Positions 52,587 to 64,000 of a DNA stretch of 64,000 bases are shown one piece after another. The notes under the pieces were generated by a model that was given only the letters and a program-made list of their open reading frames with translations, ran no database searches and had not been told where the DNA came from. Location of the stretch: the NCBI GenBank assembly GCA_026770025.1, contig JAMXDE010000003.1, positions 620,001 to 684,000 on the forward strand, given 5' to 3'. The first letter of the stretch is position 1. Each line of letters opens with the position of its first letter. A program made the position numbers and the translations under genes. This DNA comes from Craspedostauros australis. Its lineage: Eukaryota > Bacillariophyta > Bacillariophyceae > Mastogloiales > Achnanthaceae.

Positions 52587-53837
52587 TGTCGATGTGTCGA
52601 ATGGACTTGCGCAAGTGCCTGTGCTTGGAACAAGCGTCGTGGATTCATGTCATCTGCGTCGATGATGTTATAGTATACTGCAGAGAGTGGACTCGCTGGG
52701 AGACTGCCGTCGTCTCCTGCCGTTTTTGTGGATGCGGAATCATTGTGATTGCTGTTGTTTCTGCTCTTGTTGCCAGATTGCGTTGTTGTTGTTGTTGTTG
52801 TGGGAGTTAGTGCTTAATTTCCATATATATCAATTTACAATAGCAAACGAGTTCGACACATTCGACCAATTTGAATTGTGTTGTTGTGACATTGCATTGG
52901 GTGTTAATTTAACGTTAACAAGATCATCGCTGAAAACACGTGACGAAACAACGACTACCCGGACTATCGATTTGGGGAGAAAGGCGGGAGGCAAGGGCTG
53001 GAATAGAGGTTTGCAGATTCGGGCGTCATGGATGGACCATTCTTTCCGTGTTGTCATTCGGAACTTTGGTCATAGTTGAGTCTAATTGTGATCACGACCA
53101 TCGCGTTAGCTTAAAAGGCGATACTATAGTTACACAAAAAGGGTTACCACGGGCGACAGGCTGCGAACTCCGACATTTCGGTACGTTCGACTTGAGACAA
53201 ATTGGGAATAAGACCGAAAACCGTCGTTCCGTACCATCCGCACGATGCCGAACTCCAGACAATAATAGCCCAGACATACTCGTTGGACGAAATTGTGCTC
53301 CGACCAGGTACAGTAAGTAGTGATTGTGTCGGTGATGGAAACAAATGCGCAACTGGAACCAAGGAAAATTCAACCGCGACATACCCAACGCGTACTATTG
53401 TACGTGTGACGTGACACACCACAAACACGAACAACCGTTTTTGAAACGAGAAGCGTGGTGGCAGCGTCACGCGGTCGTGCCCCATCGCGTTGGTGTCTGT
53501 GCGCTTGTGCGCATGTGAAGAATCATGCACGGGAAAGGCCAAGCCGCCAACATCAACATGATCATCAGCCATCGATCATCAGCCATCGATCATCAGCCAT
53601 CGATCATCAACCATAGACCATCACCATCTGCATCCAACCAATCGACAGCAGACCACCCTGTTGCCTCGGAATCGTTTTGCCATCTTTCGATGGCAGCGTA
53701 GAAGCTGAAAGCGCCCTCCTCAACACAAACACACACACGCTCCGACTGCCCATCCCAACAAGAGGAAGGACTAAAGTTCCCACACGGTGGTCTCATCGTT
53801 CTTCTTCCTGTCGTGTTGCGCAGCGTGCGTTACCCAC
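52587..53837. other. Divergent intergenic region with a 14-bp tandem repeat
   Basis: About 1.25 kb between the glycosyltransferase and the cyclase-PDE gene. An AT-rich block lies at 52815-52925 (CATATATATC, GTTAATTTAACGTTAAC). Frames reach about 140 codons with no domain. Four copies of a 14-bp unit are at 53561-53616. The last part is the 5' UTR or promoter of the cyclase-PDE gene. Confidence 0.45.
53561..53616 (+). repeat. 14-bp tandem repeat, four copies
   Basis: The unit ATCATCAGCCATCG is perfect at 53561-53574, 53575-53588 and 53589-53602, with a fourth diverged copy at 53603-53616. It lies about 220 bp before the first ATG of the cyclase-PDE gene. Confidence 0.9.
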
Positions 53838-56800
53838 ATGCATCGTGTGCAACCGTGCGATACATACAAGCCGACGCGCGTGGAAAATCAAATAAGCCGA
53901 AAACCCAAAGAGAGCAAAGACTTTGCGGCTTTTATCAATCGTGGCGGGCGCAGCAGCAGTTTCTATTCGTGTGACAGTCGTGAAGAAACACAGCGCACCA
54001 GAAGCAATTCCGCGGCGGAACGCGGTAGCCCTCGTCCGCGCTGGAGCAAGACACACAATCCCGCCAACCGGCAAGACGAAAGCAAGAAAGGGCGTGATAA
54101 CGGCGTTGTCAAGCACGAGCGCAACATGATGAATGCAGGCAACGACGCGGTGAGAAGCGCCTTAATGTCCGGCGACGCGGAGATCGTCCAGGTTCCTCCT
54201 TTGACAGCAGCGGCAACAACAAGAGGCCCTGGCATTCATCAGCAAACGGCTCCGGTTGGTGGTGACGTTGTCCTCTCCACAGCGATGATGATGGAAACAT
54301 CTCGCAAACCTGGAATAGTCGCACTACAATCAGTTGAAGCAGGACGGACAGAGGAGCGCGGAACTTCAGGCACAGTCACAACAGGATCCGTTGGGACGGT
54401 GGATGACGCATTCCAGACATCGTCGGGTGAGGAGAGTCTGGATGCCTTCAGGGATCATCTCGAGCCAGCAAAAGCACCATCAACGACAGTTGGATCGACG
54501 ACTGTATCCACAGAAGCACAGAGAGAAGCGGAAGGAATTCAAATGGAGCATCCAAACGAACATCCAAAGTCCAACTCAGGACGAATCAGCGACATCTCCT
54601 CCTCCCTGCGTGACGGCATGGACACAATGAACAACGGCATGAACGACGGCATGGACGGCAGGATGCACCAATCCCCATCCGAACGAGCCTCGCACATGCC
54701 GCCGTCCATGCCACCGCCATCGTACGCGGCCAACCACCCGCTGAAGCATCTTGCGGAGCAGCGATGGCAGGAGCATCCGCCGCACATGCCCATGCGCCGA
54801 CGATCCAACCTGCACGCGTACGAGGCGCCGCCACCTGCGTTGTCGCCGACGGCCATGGTGTCGCACAGGCACAGCGCCGCGGTGGTACGACCCACGAGGA
54901 GCATGGATTCCGGCGACAGCAGCCAAGACAGGAGCGCCGATGGCAGCGGAACTCGCCACGTCCATCATGACAATCATCATGGACCGCAGCATGTCAGCTC
55001 GCCGCAAGGTTCACTGCGGATGATGCCGGCATCTTCCATTCCACCGCCGCCGCCGCCTCTGCCAACGCAATCACCCGTGTTCCGACCACCCATCCGTGAT
55101 TACTCAAGCCCGTCGGAGAAGAGCCTGGTGGATCAGGTCGAGGGCGCCTTCCAGACCCACCGCAGACGTCCCTTTCAGAAGAGGCCGCCCCTCAACGAAT
55201 CGCCCAACTCCGTCACCAATTCCATGACCAACGAGACAGACGCGCTGGGCTACGAGGTGCACGAACCCACGCCCAAGCAGGACACCTTCAACGATTCCAT
55301 GCGCCTGCCGCTCGATGCCACCTCCGCAACCAACAACTCGAATTCCTCCAACAGCTCCGACAAACCAGACGAGCAAACGAGGATGCTGCAATGTTCCAAG
55401 AGTGTCATGTTCGCGGTCCTCTTCATCGTGGCGGCCACCACGGCTGGTATCGTCTACTGGATATCATCCAAGGATCAGAACGACAATTACGAGCAGAGGG
55501 TGAGTGCCAATCGAACATCGTGTTGTACTGTACTGTGCTGTGCTGTGCTGTGCTGAAGTGTGTATTGTGAACTGCGCAACTCATCGTTATCGTCATCTTC
55601 CTTCCCTTCTTCCACGCACGCTCAAACATCAATGCAATGCAACTAACGCCATTCCTCAACCACCCATCCGCTCATAAAACACTGCACTACATGATGCCAC
55701 GCCACGGCTGCGCAGTTCCATGACATTGCCAACACCGTGCGGACGATCTCGGATCTCAATGCCAGATCCACCAAGCAAGTGTACGAGGCCATGAACCGAC
55801 AAATCACGACATACACGAACGCCGCCAACATCACGGATTGGCCCTTCGTGCATCTCCCCGCGTACGAATCGCAGGTGGAGGAGATCATGGGCTTCACCAC
55901 CACCGACTCCATCACATTTTCCAATTTCGTGACGGAAGACCAGCTGGACCAGTACCAGCAATGGGTGCTGGAAGATCAGGACTGGATCACAGAAAGCCTC
56001 GTCTACAGGCAGTACAATGACTTGTCGACGGTCTACGAATCGACGGAGGACCGGCCCAGAACCATCCATGACAAAAAGGCGGCCATCGAAATCATACCGT
56101 ACGTCTACAACATCGACCAGGAAACGGGGAGGGTCTTCCCGGCAATACCCACGGATGGCATGTACGCGCCTGTCACCCAAATCGCCCCAATCGAAGCCAC
56201 CGCCTCCCTCATCAACTTCAACGGCTACAGCCACCCGATGACCGCCAAGCTCATCCACGAAATCAAAGGCAGCGCAGACCCCGTCCTGTCCAGGACCTTG
56301 TTCATTGACTTGCAGAGGTTGGTGGAGATAGATGATGGCGTCCCGATCAGCTACTTCACTTTGGGCGTTCGCAAGAACGTGGCGATTGCAGGTTCCTTCG
56401 GCGTCCAACGTCCTGGCAACGGCACGGCTGCGGCCGACGATATCACATCGTCAAGCCGATTCCACAACTATTACGATCCCAACAACAGCGAAGTGGTGGG
56501 CGCAATCATCGGTGCGTTGTCGTGGGACGGGATGTTCCGAGACATGATCACGGACGAGTCCGATGAAATATTCGTCGTCGTCAAAAATCCATGCAACAAT
56601 GACTTCACGTACCGCATCGAAGGCCCGGAGGCGATCTACATGGGACAACGGGATCTGCATCACAGGTCCGTCGATGACATCTCTCTGTCGTGGACATTCG
56701 CGGCCTTGAACAACGAAGATGGTTGCCCGTTCACTTTCATCGTGTACCCGTCGGAGGAGCTGCATGATAAGTTCCACACATCGCGACCCATCGTGCACAC

Positions 56801-59800
56801 CGTCATGATCATTGTCACATTCATCATCACCACCGTCATGTTCCTGTTCTACGACTTCTTCGTCGAACGCCGACGATCCGATGTCATGAAGAAGGCGACG
56901 CGGTCCAACGCGATACTCAAATCGTTGTTTCCGGACATCGTCCGAGAGCGATTGCTCAACGATTCTTCGGTCGCGCCGCAAGGTGATTCGCGTCGCAACA
57001 TCAACGGCAACAGCAACCAGAAATCCACGCCATCCCAACCCCTGCAAGCCATCCGACGTCGGTTCAGCAACGACTTCTTCAACCCGTCCGCAAGCAACGC
57101 CGATTGCAATGGCGGCATCCATGACATGGACAGTGGCGCAATCGGCATGGCGGCGCATACCAACCGTCCCATCGCGGATCTGTTTCCAAATTCCACCGTC
57201 CTCTTTGCAGATATCGTGGGATTCACAGGTGAGTGTTTGTTGGGCTTTGTATGGGTGTGTCTTGATGCAGATATATTATGCAATCGCCATTGTCAACTGT
57301 ACTCACCGCCTGCTGTTCATGTTGCAATCCGCCAAACCTCTACTTCTTATGTCTCACAATCTCATTCTTAACTTCCTTCAGCCTGGTCGAGCACGCGAGA
57401 ACCCACGCAGGTGTTCGAGTTGCTGGAGTCGCTGTACAAAGTATTTGATTCCATCTCTCGCCGTCTCGGTGTGTACAAGATTGAAACCATCGGTGATTGC
57501 TACGTCGCGGCGACTGGACTGCCAGTACCCAACGCGCAGCACGCGGTCGTGATGGCGCGGTTTGCCAAATCCTGCATGGCTCGCATGAGCATCGTCATGG
57601 ACAAACTCGCAGTGACGCTGGGGCCATCCACCAGGGAGCTCTGTCTGCGCGTTGGCATGCATTCGGGACCTGTCACGGGCGGTGTGCTACGTGGTGAAAA
57701 GTCGCGTTTCCAGCTGTTCGGAGATACGGTCAACACAGCATCCCGAATGGAATCCACGGGAACACCTCGCAGAATACAGGTGTCGCAAGAAACGGCAGAT
57801 GAGCTGATCGGAGCCGGCAAGGCGGACTGGATCGTCCCGCGGCAGGACACCATCAACGCGAAGGGCAAGGGGGAGTTGCAAACATACTGGCTCAACACGG
57901 GACGGCGCAACAAAGAAGCCCAGAAGGCACGCCCCTCGGCGTCGACTTTGTCCGTCGCCAGCGGCACAAGCAGCGCGGATATCGCAATGTCGTCCACACC
58001 CTCCAAGCCTCGCACGTCGAAGCCACCAAGCGAAGATCGATTCGATGCATCTGGACGAAGCAGATCCACGATGGACAGCAGCAAGGAGGACGACATCAGA
58101 TTCGCCCTTCCGAACAGCAGCAATCACAGCGACGCACACGCAGGTGTATCTGGCAAGTGCAACCGTAGCGAACGCGACCTGGAGATCCAATGGATCGTCG
58201 ATAATCTGTATTCCATGCTACAAAAGATCGCAGCCACGCGCTCAGAATCGAATCCATCATCGCCGCTGTCGGCGGCAGCCACATCATCTTCCACGCCATC
58301 AAAGAGCTCCAGCCTGCGCCCGATGAGCATGAGGGGGATGTTTGCCATGCCCAAGAACGCTGGTTCGGAACGCATCGCGAACAAGAAGATGTCACAAAGC
58401 ACAGGCCTACTATTTCCCGACGACAGCACGAACACATCATCGAAGGGCAGCGCGAGGAACCTGGCCATGAATCTCAAGATGGGAAGGACCATCATCGACG
58501 AGGTGCAGGAGATTATCCCGTTGCCAAACCGCGTTGCGAACATGCAGGCCGATCCATCGTCCATCATGCTGGGACGCGAAGTCAAGGCAGAGATTGAGGA
58601 GTACGTGCGCACCATCGCTTCGCTTTACCGCGACTCGAATCCTTTCCACAACTTCTCCCACGCCAGCCACGTGGTTCAGTCGACGGTCAAGCTGCTTTCG
58701 CGCATCGTCGTGGGAGAGGATGCCATCAACTACCGCAACATGACGTACAAGAAGGCCAACGGTGATACCCTCCACAAGACAACGTACGGGATCGCATCGG
58801 ATCCACTGACGCAGTTCTCCTGCATCCTCGCGGCTCTCATCCATGACGTGGATCATTCCGGAGTCCCCAACGCGCAGCTGATCAAAGAACAGACTGCCAT
58901 CGCATCCCTGTACAAGAACCAGAGCGTTGCCGAGCAGAACTCCATCGATCTATCGTGGGACTTGATGATGGGACCACAATTCGAAAAGTTCCGCTCCTGC
59001 ATCTACAAAACGCGCGAAGAGCTGGATCGCTTCCGCCAGCTGCTCATCAACGCTGTTCTGGCGACGGATATCGTGGACAAGGAGTTGGGTGCGTTCCGCA
59101 AGAATCGCTGGAACAAGGCCTTCTCCGAGAAAGAACAACGGCGAAGACGCCGTGCCATCGGTCCTATGATCTCGTCCAACTCATTCTCGTCGATCATGTC
59201 GCTTGATGATCTCACCATGACCGACCAACAGATCGAACAGGTCAAACAGGAAAAGCGGATGGAGGAGAAGAACAGGATGGCGACCATCGTCATCGAACAT
59301 CTCATTCAGGCCTCCGATGTCTGCCATACGATGCAGCACTGGAATATCTACGTCAAGTGGAACGAACGTCTGTTCGATGAGCTGTACGGCGCCTTCCTCA
59401 ACGGCAGAGCAGAGAACGATCCTTCCACCAGATGGTACGAAGGCGAGATCGGTTTCTTCGATCACTACATCATCCCGTTGGCGCACAAGCTCAAGGAATG
59501 CGGCGTGTTCGGCGTGTCGTCGGACGAGTACTTGAAGTACGCGCAGGCCAACCGCAAGGAATGGACAATCCGAGGACGCGAAGCCGTCGCGCGGTACATG
59601 TCGAAGTACAATGCTAAAAACAGCAGCATGGCCAAGCGGTTGCCGGCTTCACTCATCAGCCTCGACGAGAAGAAGGAGGACATGCAATCCTTGAGTCCCA
59701 AGATCCCTGTTCGCATGCTGTCAAAACGCGTCGTGCAGGACGATTTTGACGACATGATGAGCGACACTGAAGCAGAGCACGCGGATGATCTTCTTGACGG

Positions 59801-60047
59801 TCATGGAAAAGCACATGACGGTGACTACGACTACGACTACGACCACGACCACAACGGCGACCGCATAGATTTGCGCCGAAGAGGCATTCCCATGGAGATA
59901 TCTGCATCCGGTGACCGCAGCTACGACGAATTGGTTCGATTGAACGACGTGGATTCGGAGTGCGCCGACTTTATCGTCAAGCACATCACTATCGGTGGCA
60001 GCACGGAGTTCGACGACGATGACTCCGTAGGCACCATCGATGCATAG
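53838..60047 (+). CDS. Receptor nucleotide cyclase fused to cyclic-nucleotide phosphodiesterase
   Basis: Exons 53838-55499, 55716-57228 and 57382-60047 (donors GTGAGT; phases 0 and 1) give 1946 aa. Residues 1-515 are low-complexity cytosolic. TM1 is at about 521-541, an extracellular sensor at about 545-905 with Tyr/Asp-rich CHASE-like character, and TM2 at about 913-936. The class III cyclase at about 1047-1260 has metal Asp residues in LFADIVGFT and TIGDCYV, and FGDTVNTASRMES carries transition-state Asn/Arg. The purine-selecting residues are Glu (YKIETIGD) and Gln (RFQLFGD); guanylate cyclases have Glu and Cys there. The PDE domain at about 1418-1792 has FHNFSHASHV, HDVDHSG, AVLATDIVD and IQASDVCH, the metal-binding HD set. 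One chain could thus make and destroy cyclic nucleotide. An Asp-rich tail follows. ATG 54126 is an alternative start with a better context (A at -3). Confidence 0.93.
55524..55554 (+). repeat. TGTGC pentanucleotide repeat in intron 1
   Basis: A degenerate TGTAC/TGTGC run of about six units inside the first intron (55500-55715) of the cyclase-PDE gene. A near reverse complement (ACAGC units) lies just past the gene at 60086-60114. Confidence 0.8.
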
Positions 60048-61337
60048 ATACCTACCATATTGTAGATTCCAAAGAAACCTTACGCGAGTACACAGCACAG
60101 CACAGCACAACACAGATCCTCACAAAGCCATGTAGCTCGTAGAGCACAGATTGACTCCCACCTTGGCCATTCTTCTTCCTCCTCGTCGTCGTCGTTATCG
60201 TCGTCGTCATCAGCTCAACTCTCTCTGGCGAGATCATCTGCAGTGTCTCTTGGTTCAGGGGAACTGACGCAGAGCTGCACGCACTGGCACTGCCAAACGC
60301 CACAAGGCTTCACCAGGTTGGGTCATTTCTCAGCGAAGAAGGAATGCCACAATCGTCTGACATTCCAGAGGGTGTTCGTATGGCGGCCTGCTGACATCTG
60401 CGGCTGTGACTTGGCGTGTGGCACAGCATCCCCCACAGCATGTCGGATAAGACTGGGCGACACCTCGGGTTCGCTGGGATTGGCATGGTTTGGGAACGAA
60501 CAGATACGCGAGTCGATACGCTTCAACAAAAGCACATCGCTCCACACATGCTCCGCTGGTATCACTGAAACAGTCACATGGCCAGTAGCGGCGGCAACGA
60601 CAACAACAGCCACAGCGACATCGACGGTGGAGCCCACATGAATTTCTCTGGCGCCTGCACAGTTTCCCAGGCATCCATCGGCACCTACTGACGTCCCATC
60701 GGCGGCGATGTTTGCTCCTCGCCGCATCACCACGACCTCCACAACACATCGGGAACCAAAAAGTGAGGCGATCGGGACATCGGAGGACTCGTTGTTGTTG
60801 CGGTTTTGTGAGGAACTATTTGCGTCCTTCGGTCTTGTGCCTTAAGTAAGTTGCTCAATACCACCGCGCAACATCACGCGAAAGATGCTGGATATGTCAC
60901 TTTGACATGTGTGATATGTCGTATACGACATGTAAATATCAAACTATGACATATCAATCACCTTTTCCGCTTCCGTCACAGACATACCATCCATGACAAG
61001 ACTGGACAGGACAGAACAGAACAGTCTTGGCACAAAATGGGATGAATCCACAAGGAAATGCAAACAAGATGCTGGCAAACTGCTTGTAGTAGTGTACCAG
61101 TACCAGGCAGAGCACCACCGATCACTGTACCCGCAACCGCATCCGCAATCGCAACAGGGAGCAATGTTACAATAGATCTGAATGCAACACCATGGCTCCA
61201 ACTCCCAATGGATCATGCGATGTGAGGCAATCAAACCCTTGATCTCATAATCTCGATTTCATCGACAGCAACAGCATCAGCAATCACTACAGTCGCAGTA
61301 ACACCACCAACACCAACAGCAAAAGCAACCATCAACG
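60048..61337. other. Intergenic region with an inverted-repeat cluster
   Basis: About 1.29 kb between two plus-strand genes. Overlapping frames on both strands at 60243-60749 (up to 139 codons) have no domain. A GTC/GTT triplet run is at about 60182-60212. The main feature is the cluster of ATGTC/GACAT half-sites at 60891-60955. Confidence 0.45.
60891..60955. promoter_or_regulatory. Nested inverted repeats of ATGTC half-sites
   Basis: Outer arms GATATGTCA (60891-60899) and TGACATATC (60947-60955) are perfect inverted repeats. Between them are TTGACATGT (60902-60910) and a perfect 16-bp palindrome ATGTCGTATACGACAT (60916-60931). Five half-sites lie in 65 bp. The cluster is about 380 bp upstream of the metalloprotease start and could be an operator-like site for a dimeric DNA-binding protein. 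Confidence 0.45.
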
Positions 61338-64000
61338 ATGAAGTTCTCTCTCACCGCTCTCACGTACTTGGCGTGCATGACTCGCATGCCGACATCCACC
61401 ATGGCCATGATGGCAAATCCGGAACCTTTCGAAGTTGCCCAGCCTGATGGAACCAAGGTGACTGTCCGCCTCAACGGAGACGAACATTACCATGACATGA
61501 CCGACGTTGAGGGTACGTCTCTCTTCAGTGACCATGCAGGCATCGAATTGAGACAGTTCCTGCTTTCTGTCTTATCCATGGATCTTGGCATCATCATCCC
61601 AGCAGGCGACCGTTCCTTTTTACTTGTTCTTCATATTGCCTCATTCCATTCATAAGTCTCACGCTCAAACCCGCCAACTGTGTTCCCTCGTCGCAAACAC
61701 ACATCTTGTTCGGTACCATTGCCGTCACCATCGTCACCATCGTCTTTTTCTGCGCATTAGACTATACCATCGTCAAGAACGTCGAAGGACAGTACGTCTA
61801 CGCCAACCTTGATCCGCAAGGAGACATCGTTCCGACCGCACTCCTCGTCGGAAAGGCCAACCCAAAGGCCAGCCACATCCCTCGCCATGTCAAGCCTACG
61901 AACGGACAAACGGAGAAGCACCGCCATGGACGTCGTGGAGGCACGCACGCGAACACGCACATGCGTGCGAAGGAGCATCGTGAGCATCACCCCGGTCGCC
62001 ATCTCACCGTCGATTCTCACGACGATCAGCACCACCGCCGCACTATGCAGACCACAGGCACGCTCAAGAACGTCGTTCTCCTCATTCGCTTCGCCGATCA
62101 TGTCAACCGTGAGTTGCCAACAGCAGCGGGCATCTCGGAGCTCATGAACGCTGGAAAGGGTCAGTTCACGAACATCGTGCCCACCGGTTCAGTCAAGCAT
62201 CACTACCTGGAGTACTCGTACGACAAGCTCAACATCGAGTCGACCGTGTTCGACTGGGTGACTGTGTCGCGAACGGAACTCTTCGTGGCCAACGGATCGT
62301 CTGGTATCAACACCAGACTCCACGATGTCATCCGAGAGGCGTTGGGTGTGATCCAAACCCGCGATAACGTCAACTTCGGCAGCTTCGACGATGACAGCGA
62401 TGGTTTCATCGATGGATTCACCGTCTTCCATTCCAGCTATTCCGCGGAGACCGGCCAAGTCGATCCCAACGGTTTGGAGTTCCCAGACCGAATCTGGTCC
62501 CATCGTTGGAATCTCAACCAAGCCTGGGTGAGCTCCGACAACACAAGGGTGTCAGCCTACAACGTCAACCCTGCCCTTTGGAGCGTATCTGGCAGTGAGA
62601 TCGGCCGCGTGGGCGTGGTGGCCCACGAACTCGGACATGTAAGTGATTGGAGCGCGCAAAAGACGAAGGCAACGATCGTGTTGAGAGGCATAGCTGGTTG
62701 CATCTGATGACAACTCGTCGCGGTCGTTTCGATGCTAATGCGCTTTCATGCAACGATTTCTTACCCCGAAAGGGTGATTGCCCCAATCATCCATGTGTAT
62801 GGTAATCGAGTGTATTCCTCACGCCGTCCCTTGCTACATCGGAACCGTAACATATCGCTTGACTTCGAATGCTGCCTACCACAATCCAACAACATCTCGC
62901 ATTCAACTATCTCCTTCGCTCCGTTATCATACTCGCACAGTTCATTGGACTTCCTGATCTGTACGACCCGGAACCCGCGGATGCACCCCCGGAAGACCGT
63001 GGAAGAGGAATCGGCATCTTTGGTCTTATGGCTGATGCTTGGGGAATCGACGGGTCTCAACGCTTCCCTCCCCACATGTCAGCATGGAGCAAGGTCCAGA
63101 TGGGATGGGTGGACGCAATGAGGCCAATGGAAGGAATCAACTCCGTCGCCGCCACCCAAATCAAGACCAACCAGCCTCAGGTGTACAAGATCGGGGACGG
63201 TGAAGGTGGCTACCCACAGGGAGAGTGAGTACACGCTGCGCACAAAACACAGAAGACACAGAAAGCAAACAAGAGCCCGCAGAGCATCTTTCATAACCAT
63301 CATCGCAGCCGGTCAAGATGATGATGATGATGATGATGATGATCACGATCATGACGATGGTGTCGATTGCTCGGTGGCAGTTGGCCATCACCCCTCGATC
63401 CTCAATCTCATGTGCGCGCAGACTGATCTCACCAACTGCCTCTCCTTCAATGTCCATTCTCACACTCATCCTCGCTTCGCTTGTTCAATTCACGTTGTAC
63501 CCTCTGCCTGCGCACAAATTCACGCACATGGACACAGATACCTGCTCATTGAGAATCGACAGCCCACCGGCACCGATAAGCTGCTGCCACAGGGAGGCAT
63601 CTACATTTGGCATATCGATGATCAGGCCAGCTTCACGAAGCAGGGATACCCCGGACAGAGCGGATGGCCAGCCAACGGAAACCACTACCGAGTCGCACTC
63701 CTCCCCGCCGATGGCAGATACGACCTCGAGCAGAACAGGAATGGAGGCGATTCCACCGATCCTTTCCATGCAGGTGGAGTGGCACAGTTGGGTCCATCTC
63801 AAGGCAACGCATTGACCGGCCCGTTCCCCAACACTGACCGGTACCAAGGTGGCAACGTCGCACGCACAGGCAACGTCATTTCCAACATCAGCGCGTCTGG
63901 CACGACCATGACGTTCCGATGCACTGGCCCGGGATGTCAGGCGGCTGCAACTCAGCCAACCAGTTCACCAACGAAGGCGCCAACCAGTGCACCCACCAGC
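61338..64000 (+). CDS. M6-family zinc metalloprotease, secreted (partial, runs off window)
   Basis: Exons 61338-61512, 61761-62638, 62941-63224 and 63538-64000+ (donors GTACGT, GTAAGT, GTGAGT; phases 1, 0, 2). A signal peptide ([17 protein letters not shown]...) precedes a propeptide-like segment with [20 protein letters not shown] and a His-rich patch ([20 protein letters not shown]). The catalytic part has [26 protein letters not shown] and the zinc motif H347-E-L-G-H351, then [10 protein letters not shown] and [13 protein letters not shown] with [10 protein letters not shown]. Exon 4 gives YLLIENRQP and [13 protein letters not shown], all typical of M6 (immune inhibitor A-like) peptidases, then a Ser/Thr/Pro tail ([13 protein letters not shown]) common on diatom secreted proteins. 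The 3' end is beyond the window. The gene is in the same orientation as the cyclase-PDE, 1.29 kb away. Confidence 0.93.
63317..63343 (+). repeat. GAT trinucleotide microsatellite in an intron
   Basis: Nine consecutive GAT units within the third intron (63225-63537) of the M6 protease gene. Confidence 0.9.

Noticed and set aside
1-64000. CRISPR arrays, bacterial operons, insertion sequences and riboswitches
   Set aside because: None seen. Spliced genes, an initiator tRNA of eukaryotic type and wide intergenic gaps show nuclear eukaryotic DNA.

Overview
The window reads as nuclear DNA of a photosynthetic stramenopile, most likely a diatom. The genes are eukaryotic: GT-AG introns of about 150-310 nt, ATG starts, no operons. 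Three proteins (CtpA, an NDH-2-like oxidoreductase, an Mpv17-family protein) start with a signal peptide followed by a Phe-containing ASAF-like cleavage motif, as used for import into secondary plastids of red-algal origin. Other diatom-like traits are a bacterial-type AdoMet decarboxylase fused to an aminopropyltransferase, a receptor nucleotide cyclase fused to a cyclic-nucleotide phosphodiesterase, a Gln-rich protein with a CxxC/HxCxxC module that I associate with stramenopile expansions, and a Ser/Thr/Pro-rich tail on an M6-type protease. The species cannot be named from the sequence alone.

Layout. 0-1.6 kb: an unrecognised interrupted ORF and an initiator tRNA-Met gene, both on minus. 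1.6-5.8 kb: a TPR protein (+) convergent with a GRAM-VASt membrane protein (-). 5.8-8.4 kb: no recognisable gene. 8.4-11.3 kb: the Gln-rich protein (+). 12.6-16.1 kb: an EMAPII/Arc1p-type tRNA-binding protein (+) convergent with a PH-domain protein (-). 16.9-20.4 kb: RMT2-type ankyrin methyltransferase (+) convergent with a second GRAM-VASt protein (-, three exons). 21.2-22.9 kb: membrane-anchored sulfotransferase-like protein (+). 24.6-30.3 kb: a large P-loop NTPase with a helical-repeat C-terminus (+) convergent with thylakoid-lumen CtpA (-). 32.0-36.6 kb: AdoMetDC-aminopropyltransferase fusion (+, three exons) convergent with a plastid-type NDH-2-like oxidoreductase (-). 37.9-41.1 kb: Mpv17-family protein (+) and Fip1 (+, two exons). 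42.3-44.2 kb: sphingosine-kinase-like protein (-, two exons). 45.3-48.3 kb: CaM-KMT-like methyltransferase (+) convergent with a 2OG-Fe(II) oxygenase (-). 48.8-52.6 kb: MFS transporter (+) convergent with a GT92-like glycosyltransferase (-). 53.8-60.0 kb: receptor nucleotide cyclase-phosphodiesterase (+, three exons). 61.3 kb to the end: an M6-type metalloprotease (+, at least four exons, cut by the window edge).

The genes do not form one pathway. Recurrent themes are lipid and membrane-contact biology (two GRAM-VASt proteins, PH protein, sphingosine kinase), plastid proteins between 28.9 and 38.7 kb, and signalling. Gene order is dominated by tightly convergent +/- pairs whose coding ends lie about 100-320 bp apart. 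The most interesting items are the membrane-anchored AdoMetDC-aminopropyltransferase fusion with a non-canonical synthase active site, the cyclase-PDE receptor with an unusual substrate-selecting residue, the nested inverted-repeat cluster at 60.9 kb, and the interrupted ORF abutting the initiator tRNA gene. Splice sites were assigned by eye from GT/AG, phase and domain continuity. Starts given are ATG codons, and non-ATG upstream extensions were discarded.
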